From contig CATYLC010000006.1 in assembly GCA_958408685.1 (NCBI GenBank), positions 1 to 64,000 on the forward strand: a stretch of DNA of 64,000 bases, written 5' to 3'. A program made the translations under genes and the position numbers. This stretch comes from an uncultured Collinsella sp. GTDB lineage: Bacteria; Actinomycetota; Coriobacteriia; Coriobacteriales; Coriobacteriaceae. Below the pieces are notes generated by a model. That model was not told the DNA's origin. It did no database searches and was given only the letters and a program-made list of their open reading frames with translations. Each line of letters starts with the position of its first letter. Positions within the stretch are counted from its first letter, which is position 1. This document shows positions 56,542 through 64,000 of the stretch, one piece after another.

Positions 56542-57225
56542 ATGGCTTTTGAGCCCGCTCAACATAGCTTTATCACGCTCGAGGGCGTCGATGGCGCCGG
56601 TAAATCTACGCAGGCGCGCCTGCTTGCCCGCGCGCTCGACCTTGCCGGCTACCAGGTTGTGAGCCTGCGCGAGCCGGGCGGTACCGCCATCAGCGAAAAG
56701 ATCCGTGCTCTGCTGCTCGACCCCGCCAATACGGCGATGGGCGACACCTGCGAGCTGCTGCTCTACGAGGCCGCGCGCGCCCAGCTAGTGCACGAGGTTA
56801 TCGCGCCCGCCCTTGCGGCCGGCAAGGTGGTCCTGTGCGACCGCTTCTACGATTCCACGACCTGCTACCAGGCGTTTGCCGACGGCCTCGACCGTCAGAT
56901 GGTGCGCGATGCCAACAACCTGGCTGTCGCCGGTACGCATCCGGCGCTCACGCTCGTCTATCACATCACGCCCGAGCAGGCGGCGCTGCGCATGGCCGCC
57001 CGTGGTGCGGCCGACCGCATGGAGGCCAAGGGCATGGCCTTCCAGGAGCGCGTCTATCAGGGATTTTGTGCCATTGCTGCCGAGGAGCCAGACCGCGTAA
57101 AGCTCATCGACGCCACTGCGTCGATCGCAGACGTCTTCGCGCAGACGGTCGAGCTGGTTCGTGCGCACGGTCTCGACATCCCCCAGGATGCCGTCGCCGC
57201 CGCGCTTGCCCAGGAGGCTGAGTAA
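56542..57225 (+). CDS. tmk: Thymidylate kinase
   Basis: 227 residues. The P-loop is LEGVDGAGKSTQARLL (about 13-28), then REPGGTAISEKIR, CDRFYDSTTCYQ and a lid with AARGAADRMEAKG. It phosphorylates dTMP to dTDP. AGGAAGGGG precedes the ATG. Leads a conserved tmk-holB-ricT operon; holB starts 1 bp after its stop. Confidence 0.95.
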   Translation: MAFEPAQHSFITLEGVDGAGKSTQARLLARALDLAGYQVVSLREPGGTAISEKIRALLLDPANTAMGDTCELLLYEAARAQLVHEVIAPALAAGKVVLCDRFYDSTTCYQAFADGLDRQMVRDANNLAVAGTHPALTLVYHITPEQAALRMAARGAADRMEAKGMAFQERVYQGFCAIAAEEPDRVKLIDATASIADVFAQTVELVRAHGLDIPQDAVAAALAQEAE

Positions 57226-57226
57226 C

Positions 57227-58354
57227 ATGGCCCCCGCTCAGGCAAGCCTGCTCGTCAAGCTCGACACCCAGGAACGCGTGCGCGACTTCTTGACCAACGC
57301 CATCGCAAGCGGCCGCGCATCGCACGCCTACCTGTTTTTGGGCGCGCCCGGCGCCGGTAAGCTCGACGCCGCATGGGCGCTCGCCCAAGCATTCCTGTGC
57401 GAGCAGGACGGCTGTGGTTCGTGCGACAGCTGCGTGCGCGTCGCGCGCCATACGCACCCCGACGTGCACTATTACACCCCCGAAAGCGCTACGGGCTACC
57501 TCATCGCGCAGACCCGCGAGCTGCTCGACGACGTGCCCCTGGCGCCTATCCGCGCCAAGGCAAAGGTCTACATCATCGACCGTGCCGAGCAGCTGCGCGC
57601 CAACACCGCCAATGCGCTGCTCAAAACGCTCGAGGAACCGCCCGAGGGCGTCATGTTCATCCTGTTGGGCACCTCGGCAGATGTGATGCTGCCCACCATC
57701 GTGAGCCGCTGCCAGTGCGTGCCGTTTCGACTGGTGTCGCCCGCCGTGGCCGCGCAGGCCGTGAGCCGCGCCACCGGTCAGGATATTGCGCGTTGTCGCA
57801 TGGCCGTCGCCGTGGCGGGGAGTCCCACGCGTGGCATCGAGTTCCTCAAGAGCGCCGAGCGCCAGGACGCCCGCCGTCAGATGGTTCGCGCCATCGACTC
57901 GCTCATCGCCGCCGACGAGGCCGACGTGCTCAGCCGCGCCAAGTCGCTCATCGTCGCCGTTAAGGCGCCGCTCGCCGAGGTCAAGTCCACGCAGGAAAAG
58001 GTGCTCGAGCAAAACGCCGACTACCTGTCGCGTGGAGCATTGAAGCAGCTTGAGGACCGCAACAAGCGCGAACTCAACGCGCGCGAGCGTTCGGGTATCA
58101 TGGAAGCGCTGGCGAGCGCGCGGACGCTCATGCGCGACGTGCTACTGACGCTTCAGGACGAGGCAGCCGACGTGGTGAACGAAGACGTGCGCGACACGAT
58201 CGGTCGGCTTGCCGCCGCGACCAATGTTGCGGGTGCCACCCAGGCGCTCGAGGCAGTCGCGACCGCCGAGCGCAACATCGCCAGAAACGTTACTCCCCAG
58301 CTGGCCATCGAGGTCATGCTGTTCGATATCAGGAAGGCACTGAAATGCCGTTAG
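57227..58354 (+). CDS. holB: DNA polymerase III delta-prime subunit
   Basis: 375 residues, clamp-loader AAA fold. A P-loop-like LFLGAPGAGKLDAAWALA (about 34-51), the zinc module CEQDGCGSCDSCVRVARHTHPD, YIIDRAEQLRANTANALLKTLEEPPEGVMFILL and SRCQCVPF are present. The P-loop ends Gly-Lys-Leu instead of Gly-Lys-Thr/Ser, as expected for delta-prime, which does not hydrolyse ATP. ATG at 57227, 1 bp after tmk; the end overlaps ricT by 10 bp. Confidence 0.92.
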   Translation: MAPAQASLLVKLDTQERVRDFLTNAIASGRASHAYLFLGAPGAGKLDAAWALAQAFLCEQDGCGSCDSCVRVARHTHPDVHYYTPESATGYLIAQTRELLDDVPLAPIRAKAKVYIIDRAEQLRANTANALLKTLEEPPEGVMFILLGTSADVMLPTIVSRCQCVPFRLVSPAVAAQAVSRATGQDIARCRMAVAVAGSPTRGIEFLKSAERQDARRQMVRAIDSLIAADEADVLSRAKSLIVAVKAPLAEVKSTQEKVLEQNADYLSRGALKQLEDRNKRELNARERSGIMEALASARTLMRDVLLTLQDEAADVVNEDVRDTIGRLAAATNVAGATQALEAVATAERNIARNVTPQLAIEVMLFDIRKALKCR

Positions 58355-60045
58355 TCGTACCCGTTAAGTTTACCTACGCCTCGCGCGACCTGTGGTTCGA
58401 CCCGCAGGATCTGGATATCCTCGAGGCCGATTATGCCATTTGCTCCACCGAGCGCGGAACCGAGATCGGCCTGGTTACGGCCGACCCCTTCGAGGTGCCG
58501 CAAGATGAGATCGGTCAGCCGCTCAAGCCCGTGCTGCGCGTGGCGAGCGACATCGACCTGCAGCTTGCCGACGACTTGGCCATCCAAGGCGACGAGGCCA
58601 TGGTCGATTTCCGCCGTCTGGTCAAAGAGCTCGACCTCGAGATGAAGCCGGTCGGCGTCGAGTACCTGTTTGGCGGCGAGAAGGCCGTGTTCTACTTTGC
58701 CGCCGAGGAGCGTGTCGATTTTCGCCAGCTCGTCAAGGACTTGTCCTCGACGCTGCATATTCGCGTCGACATGCGCCAGATCGGTGTGCGCGACGAGACC
58801 CGTCTGGTGGGCGGCTATGCCCAATGCGGACAGGAGCTCTGCTGCACGCGCTTTGGCGGACAGTTTGAGCCCGTTTCGATTCGCATGGCAAAAGAGCAGG
58901 ACCTGCCGCTCAACTCGTCCAAGATCAGCGGCGTGTGCGGCCGCCTGATGTGCTGCCTGCGTTATGAGTTCGGGGCGTACAAGGACTTTAAGAGCCGTGC
59001 GCCCAAAAAGAAGACGCTCATCGATACGCCGCTTGGCAAGGCGCGTATTCAGGAATATGACACGCCGCGTGAGCAGCTGGTGCTGCGCCTGGAGAACGGC
59101 AAAGTCTTTAAGGTCAACCTGGCCGATATGACCTGCTCGGAGGGCTGCAAGAAGAAGGCTGCCGAGCAGGGCTGCAATTGCCGCCCCGATTGTGTGACGC
59201 GCGATGTGCTCGAGCGCATCGAGTCGCCCGAGATGCGTCTGGCGCTCATGGAGCTCGATCGCGAAAACGGCGTCGATGTGGGCGATGGCCTGTCGAGTGC
59301 CGACCGTCTGGCCGGCACGTCGATGCCCAAGCGCCGTCGTCGCGATGCTGAATCCGATGCTCGCGCCGGTCAGGGTCAGGGCGAGGGCCGTGGCCGCGGA
59401 AAGGGCCGCGGTAAGGCCGAGACACCCGAGGCCGAGGGGGCGGCCGATGGCCGTCGCCGTCGTAAGCGCGCGGGCTCGGGCGATGCTACCGATGCTGCAG
59501 CCGCGGGCAAGAACGCCTCTCGCGAGCGCGAGGTTCAGCAGCCCCAGCAGCAGAATCGCGGCGGCGGCATGAACCCCACACGTCGCCGCCGCCGTCATCT
59601 GTCGAGCGAGGAGCGCGAGGACGCCTTCCGCGCCGCAGCTGCTCGCGAGGCCGGTGCCGCTTCCAAGGGCGCCTCGGCCTCCGATGCGCCTGTCGACAAG
59701 GGCGGCAAGTCACGTGGCGAGGAGGAGCGCGCGCCGCGTCCGCGCCGTCGCCATTCCTCGGGCGCGCAGCAGAAGCCCTCAGTGCCCTCCGTGGCCGATC
59801 AGGTCTCGGATGGCGAGGTCAAGGTCACGCGCCGTCGTCCCGGAGATGGCGGGGGAGCGGCTGCCAAGGCTTCGCGTGGCGCGGCTCGCGACGAGCGCGA
59901 GCCGCGCGAGGATCGCGGTGGCGAGGGCTCGGCCGACCAGGGTCAAAAGCGCCGTCGCCGTCGCCGTTCCCGCAAGCCGCGCCAGGATGGTGGCGAGGGC
60001 TCGACCCCGTCTTCGTCCGCACCACAACCGCCCGCCGGCGAATAA
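58345..60045 (+). CDS. ricT: RicT/YaaT (PSP1-domain) protein with long RGG-like C-terminus
   Basis: 566 residues. The PSP1 domain (residues 1 to about 280) carries the conserved cysteines CGQELCCTRFGG, GVCGRLMCCLRYEFGAY, and CSEGCKK...CNCRPDC, which in RicT homologs can hold an iron-sulfur cluster and act in a RicA-RicF-RicT complex that regulates RNA cleavage. Residues from about 320 to 566 are a very long Arg/Gly/Glu/Ala-rich tail with several blocks of four to six arginines; this is absent in typical RicT and resembles RNA-binding tails. It overlaps holB, the usual tmk-holB-ricT arrangement. Confidence 0.88.
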   Translation: MPLVVPVKFTYASRDLWFDPQDLDILEADYAICSTERGTEIGLVTADPFEVPQDEIGQPLKPVLRVASDIDLQLADDLAIQGDEAMVDFRRLVKELDLEMKPVGVEYLFGGEKAVFYFAAEERVDFRQLVKDLSSTLHIRVDMRQIGVRDETRLVGGYAQCGQELCCTRFGGQFEPVSIRMAKEQDLPLNSSKISGVCGRLMCCLRYEFGAYKDFKSRAPKKKTLIDTPLGKARIQEYDTPREQLVLRLENGKVFKVNLADMTCSEGCKKKAAEQGCNCRPDCVTRDVLERIESPEMRLALMELDRENGVDVGDGLSSADRLAGTSMPKRRRRDAESDARAGQGQGEGRGRGKGRGKAETPEAEGAADGRRRRKRAGSGDATDAAAAGKNASREREVQQPQQQNRGGGMNPTRRRRRHLSSEEREDAFRAAAAREAGAASKGASASDAPVDKGGKSRGEEERAPRPRRRHSSGAQQKPSVPSVADQVSDGEVKVTRRRPGDGGGAAAKASRGAARDEREPREDRGGEGSADQGQKRRRRRRSRKPRQDGGEGSTPSSSAPQPPAGE

Positions 60046-60108
60046 CGCCTGCGAGCGGATTTAGCTCGCCTTGCCCCGAGCGTATCGGGGTATCATAGCG
60101 CCGAATCA

Positions 60109-60144
60109 ACAACCCTCCCTGCGGCCGAACGTAGGGAGGGTTGT
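60109..60144 (+). promoter_or_regulatory. Hairpin sequestering the comF ribosome-binding site
   Basis: A 12-bp perfect stem (ACAACCCTCCCT, 60109-60120, with 60133-60144). The 3' arm contains GGGAGGG, the Shine-Dalgarno of comF, whose TTG start is 4 nt later. A TATCAT box at 60091-60096 would start transcription just ahead of the stem. No T tract follows, so a terminator role is less likely. Confidence 0.6.
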
Positions 60145-60147
60145 GTC

Positions 60148-60954
60148 TTGAAGAGCCATCTGAACATATTGAGCTGTTTGCAGGGTGCCGGTGCCCTACC
60201 GTTTGCGGACGAATTGCTACCGTTTGCCGAGCGGGTGGCACGCGAGGCGCTCGAGGCATTGTCGCCAACACGATGTGCCGGCTGCGAGCGCGCCGGTGCG
60301 CTTATTTGCCAAGACTGCCTGGCCGCACTCACGCTCATCGACCCACGTCATAGCTGCACCCGATGCGGCGCCCCGTTTGGGGATTTGCTGTGCACTGAGT
60401 GTTCGGTCGAGGGCGCGTCCTCGGCAATGGCGGAGGCGCTCGACCGCTGCCTGGCGTGCGCCGTCTATGCGCATCCGCTGCCGCGCATCATTAAAGCGTA
60501 CAAGGATGCGGGCGAGCGACGTCTGGCTCCGTATCTGGCGGAGCTGCTCTACGACACCGCCCTGCATGCCCAGGTCGTAGCGCCCGATCGCTACGGAGGT
60601 GTGCTGTCCGGTGCGGATGCGGTGGTGTTTGTGCCTGCGACGGCGGCAGCGTTTCGGCGGCGTGGTTTTGATCATATGGAGGCCATTGCGCGCCCATTTT
60701 GCGAGCTGTCGGGTGTTCCCCTGCTCGATGCCCTCGTCAAGTACGGGCATGGCGACCAGCGCGAACTCGGTCGTGAGGAGCGCCGCGAGCGTGCCCGAGG
60801 TATGTACGAGACGGTTGAGGATGTGCGGGGCAAGCGCCTGCTGCTTATCGACGACGTTATCACCACGGGTGCGACGATGGCAGCGGCTTCGGCGGAACTC
60901 AAGCGCGCCGGTGCCGCGGCCGTTGATGGCCTCGCTATCGCACGCGTTTGGTAG
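60148..60954 (+). CDS. comF: ComF-family phosphoribosyltransferase-like protein
   Basis: 268 residues. An N-terminal zinc finger (CAGCERAGALICQDCL, CTRCGAPFGDLLCTEC, about 43-93) is followed by a PRTase-type domain with the PRPP loop LLLIDDVITTGATMAAASAELKRAG (about 232-256). ComF homologs help DNA uptake in transformation, but many species keep them without competence. Start TTG at 60148, with the ribosome site within a hairpin. The next gene starts 11 bp later. Confidence 0.9.
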   Translation: MKSHLNILSCLQGAGALPFADELLPFAERVAREALEALSPTRCAGCERAGALICQDCLAALTLIDPRHSCTRCGAPFGDLLCTECSVEGASSAMAEALDRCLACAVYAHPLPRIIKAYKDAGERRLAPYLAELLYDTALHAQVVAPDRYGGVLSGADAVVFVPATAAAFRRRGFDHMEAIARPFCELSGVPLLDALVKYGHGDQRELGREERRERARGMYETVEDVRGKRLLLIDDVITTGATMAAASAELKRAGAAAVDGLAIARVW

Positions 60955-60965
60955 GGGTGGTTCAG

Positions 60966-62075
60966 ATGGCAATAAAGATCGGGCAGCGTGGCAAGCCTGC
61001 AAGCGAGCAGCTGGCTGCTTCCGTAATTCTGACGGGTGCCTCGGCGCTGCGCATGATGCGCGCCGAGCGCCGGCAGATGGGCTACATAAGCTGGAAGGAC
61101 CTTAATCCCGATGAAGAGCGCCGTGTGCTGCGCGCATCGTCGCCCTCGACCGAGGGCATCTATCTTCCCGATTTGGTGCGGATTGGGGCCGCAAGCGGCG
61201 AGGTGCAAGAAGATCTGTGCTTGCTGGTGGGATCTGCGGCGCAGCGCCGCCGCATCCCTGGCGTGAGCTGGTCCGTGTGTTCCGGGTTGCCCGCCGGCTC
61301 GAGTCTAGAGGTGGAACCGGGGGTGTACAGTCTATCTCCCGAGGCCCTTTGTGTTGCCATCGCGCGCGAGGTCGGCTGCATCCAGGCGTTTGCCCTGGCC
61401 CAGGAACTGTGCTCTAAGATTTCACTGAGTGACCGCGGGAAGTATCTGCCTCCCTACACCTCGCCTGTCGTGAACAAATTGGCAAAGGACAAAGACCAGC
61501 CGCCAGATGTCGGTTACTTTGAGGTCGAGTCCGTGCTGACACCCGATCGCCTGGTAGATTACCTCGCGGCATGCAAGGGGAACGCGGCCAAGCAGCTGCG
61601 GCGTCTGTGCCCCTATCTTTCGGAAAACCTGCGCTCGCCCATGGAGTGCATCATGCTCGCTCTGTTTTCGCTTCCGTTTTCCTATGGCGGATTTGCCTGC
61701 GGTCCCTTTAAGACCGACTACAAGATCGAGTTCGATGACCGTGCGCAGGCAATCTCGGGGATGCCGCATGCAGTTTGTGATGCGTATCAGGAAACAGCCC
61801 GGTTTGACCTGGAATACAACGGTGAGCTGGGCCATTCCTCTCGGAGGGGACGTATCCATGATGAAAAGCGCAACACGGGCTTGATTACTATGGGAATCGA
61901 GGTCGCGACGGTCAACAACGAAATGCTCTGCGACATGGAAGCGATGGAAGCGCTCGCATGGCGCATCCACCAGCGTATGGGTAAGCGATATCAGAATCGC
62001 GTAGAGGCTCGCCGAAAGAGGCAAGATGCTCTGCTGAATACGCTCCGAGCGTGCTTTGGGCTCAAACCAGCGTAA
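60966..62075 (+). CDS. Uncharacterised protein with nuclease-like C-terminus
   Basis: 369 residues, cytoplasmic. The middle resembles the AbiEi-type and related Coriobacteriia proteins (LPDLVRIGAASGEVQEDLCLLVGSAAQ; ECIMLALFSLPFSYGGFACG). The C-terminal part has an acid-rich FDLEYNGELGHSS, then RIHDEKRNTGLITMGIEVATV, like the D...E-x-D...H...D-x-x-R pattern of Vsr/PD-(D/E)xK-like endonucleases. This is only a resemblance. I chose the ATG at 60966, after GGGGTGG, over the frame start at 60948. Directly downstream lies the second GAGTACTGT inverted-repeat element. Confidence 0.6.
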   Translation: MAIKIGQRGKPASEQLAASVILTGASALRMMRAERRQMGYISWKDLNPDEERRVLRASSPSTEGIYLPDLVRIGAASGEVQEDLCLLVGSAAQRRRIPGVSWSVCSGLPAGSSLEVEPGVYSLSPEALCVAIAREVGCIQAFALAQELCSKISLSDRGKYLPPYTSPVVNKLAKDKDQPPDVGYFEVESVLTPDRLVDYLAACKGNAAKQLRRLCPYLSENLRSPMECIMLALFSLPFSYGGFACGPFKTDYKIEFDDRAQAISGMPHAVCDAYQETARFDLEYNGELGHSSRRGRIHDEKRNTGLITMGIEVATVNNEMLCDMEAMEALAWRIHQRMGKRYQNRVEARRKRQDALLNTLRACFGLKPA

Positions 62076-62110
62076 AACTATGGCTTTATAGGGGGTCTGT
62101 TTATATGCTC

Positions 62111-62327
62111 TGTGCAAAAAACGGCAAATATGAGTACTGTTACTAGATTAGTGACAGCAAAAACAAAGAAACTTGGGCCGATAATCTGGATTCAGCGAAG
62201 AGATAATAAACGAATGTGGAATATCTTGGCGCCAAGCAGGCTGTGCGGAACTCAAAAAGGGCTCGTGAGGCGGTAATACTCTGCTACTAAATTGGTAACA
62301 GTACTCATATTTGCCGTTTTTTGCACA
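62111..62327. repeat. 217-bp non-coding inverted-repeat element, 'GAGTACTGT' family, copy 2
   Basis: Perfect 33-bp terminal inverted repeat: TGTGCAAAAAACGGCAAATA begins at 62111 (left end 62111-62143); right end 62295-62327 is its exact inverse. Pairing extends inward with mismatches. The interior has no good frame. Same ends as 47577-47806. Confidence 0.88.
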
Positions 62328-62347
62328 CGGCACCCTGAGACGGGTGC

Positions 62348-62376
62348 CCCGGAGCTCCCCGTGGGGGAGCTCCGGG
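62348..62376. terminator. GC-rich 13-bp hairpin after the element
   Basis: CCCGGAGCTCCCC (62348-62360) pairs with GGGGAGCTCCGGG (62364-62376), and GTGCCCC/GGGGCAC extend it. There is no T tract, so termination strength is uncertain. Confidence 0.4.
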
Positions 62377-62448
62377 CTTCATGGGGGCACGAATGATCCG
62401 CCCCGACCTGCGAAATCTGTACTCGCGATGCGAATGACGCCCCTAACC

Positions 62449-62477
62449 TTAAACTTTAGCTTGAACTTAGCTATAAT
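62449..62477 (+). promoter_or_regulatory. Promoter upstream of the lipoprotein gene
   Basis: A perfect TATAAT at 62472-62477 with TTAAAC 17 bp upstream (62449-62454), in an AT-rich stretch. It would give a leader of about 325 nt. Confidence 0.55.
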
Positions 62478-62808
62478 GCGCTTCGTTCCTACCAGGCTGT
62501 GGTTGCGGACGGACGAAATGCCCGTCCTAGTCCAAGACAGACGCGGTCAAAGGGATCCACGTAAGCGACCGCGTGCGCGCGGCGCGATCATGGCGCGTCC
62601 TAGATGTAAGCCGCACCGTCCGTTCTACTTTCTTTGGGGCAATACCGCCTCGCGGGCGAGCGGGTCAGTCGTGAAGGTGGCTGCGGCCTCCCGAGCAAAC
62701 ACCCCGGTGCGCAAGTGTGGGGTCAAATACCAGGTCAGCTGGTGGGAACAACCTGATATTCCGCGCAACGCACGGATTGTATACGACACAGAAGGCAGGG
62801 TAGTGGAC
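62478..62808 (+). other. Long leader of the lipoprotein gene, possibly structured
   Basis: An in-frame ORF crosses this stretch, but it uses codons rare in this genome (AGA, TTA, AGG, ATA-type) and lacks a ribosome site, so I treat it as untranslated. Small stems such as GGACGGACGAAATGCCCGTCC (62506-62526) are visible. No tmRNA, RNase P, SRP or known riboswitch motif was recognised. Confidence 0.35.
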
Positions 62809-63819
62809 ATGGTGAGGGGCAGCTTGATGCACGCGGCTCGGTTAGGTGCTGGGACCGCAGCGGTCATCGCCGTTTTGGGCCTGAGCGGATGCGCGTTCAA
62901 CCCGCTGTCTACGTTCACGACTCCCACGATCGACCAGATCGAGTACGAGACCGTCACGCCGGCGGTGTCGGACGATGCCCTGGTCACTTCCGGAACCCTG
63001 ACGGTCGCCCTCGATACTTCCGATGCGCCGCAGGCCATGCAGGACGCCGACGGCGAGCTCACGGGGTATGCGGTTGACGCCGCCCGCGCCCTCGCAAGCC
63101 GCATGGGCCTTAAGGTCGCCTTTGTCGATGCGTCTTCGGCAGATTCCGCGCTCGGCGACAAAAAGGCCGATATCTTTATCGGCGAGATTAACTCCACGGA
63201 CGGGGACATTAGCTCGCTCGGCACCTGCCTGTACGATGCCACTTCCGTGTTCGGTAAAACTAGCGATGGTGGGTCGCTAAGCGTTTCCACCGATACCCTT
63301 AACGCGTCTACTCTGGGTGTCCAAATGTCCTCGGCCTCGCAGGAGGCGCTTGCTAAGCAGAGCATCACCGCCAATCAAAAGACCTACTCCAACATCAACG
63401 AGTGCTTTGAGGCGCTCGAGTCGGGCGAGGTCGATTACGTGATCTGTGATTCCACGGCTGGTGGCTACCTCGCGCGTCTGATGAGCCAGATCTCCTATGT
63501 CGGTACGCTCGAGGCGCCCTCCACGCTTGGCGTCGCAGGCCTAAGCTCTAACGATGAGCTGTGCCGTGCCGCGAGCGATGCCCTCGATGGCATCACGGTC
63601 GATGGCACGCTCGAGGCAGTCCACTGCGTCTGGTACGGACAGATGCCCTATGACCTTACCGCCAAGACCGTTTCGGGGGCCAATGTGCAGGCATCCGACT
63701 CCACGTCCAACGAGACCGAGTCCTCCGATGACGACGCCTCTGATAACAACGGCGACAGCCCGTCGTCTAGCCAGGAGGGCACCATCACCGACGATGACAT
63801 CAACAAGCTCAATAGCTAG
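62809..63819 (+). CDS. Lipoprotein resembling amino-acid/solute-binding protein (SBP 3 type)
   Basis: 336 residues. A lipoprotein signal peptide (AGTAAVIAVLGLSGC, lipobox Cys near residue 25-28) is followed by a domain like family 3 solute-binding proteins: LTVALDTSDAPQAMQDADGELTGYAVDAARALASRMGLKVAFV, FIGEINST, and CFEALESGEVDYVICDS. The C-terminal 40 residues are Ser/Asp/Asn-rich and disordered. No transporter genes are adjacent, so it may be a stand-alone sensor or binding protein. ATG at 62809 is the likely start; 62827, after GAGGGG, is possible. Confidence 0.8.
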   Translation: MVRGSLMHAARLGAGTAAVIAVLGLSGCAFNPLSTFTTPTIDQIEYETVTPAVSDDALVTSGTLTVALDTSDAPQAMQDADGELTGYAVDAARALASRMGLKVAFVDASSADSALGDKKADIFIGEINSTDGDISSLGTCLYDATSVFGKTSDGGSLSVSTDTLNASTLGVQMSSASQEALAKQSITANQKTYSNINECFEALESGEVDYVICDSTAGGYLARLMSQISYVGTLEAPSTLGVAGLSSNDELCRAASDALDGITVDGTLEAVHCVWYGQMPYDLTAKTVSGANVQASDSTSNETESSDDDASDNNGDSPSSSQEGTITDDDINKLNS

Positions 63820-63884
63820 TTATTGGTAGGGGTGGCGCCTGCCATACATTGAACGAGGCACTTCTTCACGGTTTCAACACGCAT

Positions 63885-63919
63885 AGCCGGGTCTCCCTAA
63901 TAGGGGAGCCCGGCTTTTC
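63885..63919 (+). terminator. Terminator of the lipoprotein gene
   Basis: AGCCGGGTCTCCC (63885-63897) pairs with GGGAGCCCGGCT (63904-63915), followed by TTTTCTATTTT. Confidence 0.88.
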
Positions 63920-63932
63920 TATTTTGGTAAAA

Positions 63933-63978
63933 ACGGCAGGTAAAAGCTGATTTCCAGGAGAAAAACTAGCTTTGCCGT
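63933..63978. repeat. Imperfect palindrome near the window end
   Basis: ACGGCAGGTAAAAGCT (63933) pairs with a shortened AGCTTTGCCGT (63968-63978) around TGATTTCCAGGAG. No further feature is visible up to 64000. Confidence 0.5.
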
Positions 63979-64000
63979 CGCCCTCCCATAGCGCACTTTG

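Noticed and set aside
62478..62790. tmRNA, RNase P RNA or SRP RNA
   Set aside because: None of the conserved cores or end structures of these RNAs could be found.
62311..62808. N-terminal extension of the lipoprotein to 62311
   Set aside because: It would start within the inverted-repeat element, cross a hairpin and a TATAAT promoter, and bury the lipoprotein signal peptide.

Overview
The window looks like a chromosomal segment of a high-GC Coriobacteriia bacterium, most likely a Collinsella species. The basis is codon bias, the fused HisZ-HisG, the mazG-eno-divIC-ppx gene order shared with Actinobacteria, an anaerobic sugar-PTS/hydrogenase-maturation repertoire, and many short intergenic palindromes. 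This is inference from content; no database was searched.

Layout. 1-10.3 kb: a sugar-isomerase-like gene, then a nearly complete histidine operon (hisZG-D-C-B-H-A-F-I-E), with the missing histinidol-phosphatase step supplied by a convergent PHP-domain gene. 10.6-16 kb: a LarC C-terminal-domain gene, yfcE, mazG, eno, a FtsB/DivIC-like gene and ppx. 16-18 kb: an AAA/DUF4143 ATPase between two copies of one palindrome, a 33-bp tandem repeat, and tRNA-Leu(TAA) with a duplicated 3' end. 18-25 kb: TPR-like protein, orphan PTS IIB plus VOC protein, a DUF4342-response regulator-kinase operon, a 184-bp inverted-repeat element, a phosphoesterase and gluQRS. 25-38 kb: DUF2207 protein, GNAT, purH, a BceRS-like two-component pair without its transporter, UspA, uppP and a PcrA/UvrD helicase.

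38-45 kb is a sugar-use island: mannose-6-phosphate isomerase and a GntR regulator face a phospho-beta-glucosidase and a lactose/cellobiose-type PTS IIC-IIB-IIA operon, followed by a ROK glucokinase. Imported phospho-disaccharide would be cleaved to glucose-6-phosphate and glucose, and the kinase would recover the glucose. 45-52.5 kb: Mn-type pyrophosphatase, nhaA behind a candidate attenuating leader, an aminotransferase, a STAS protein, tatA-tatC and hypA-hypB (Tat export and nickel-enzyme maturation). 52.6-64 kb: an archaeal-type topoisomerase I, a zinc-ribbon membrane protein between two REP copies, tmk-holB-ricT, comF, an unknown protein, and a solute-binding-like lipoprotein.

The most unusual theme is non-coding. 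There are at least six kinds of short palindromes carrying GGGAC/GGGGTC-type heads, and in four places the same kind brackets one gene or operon. There are also three larger elements of 180-230 bp with near-perfect 32-34-bp terminal inverted repeats and no coding capacity. No transposase, CRISPR array, rRNA or prophage was seen.
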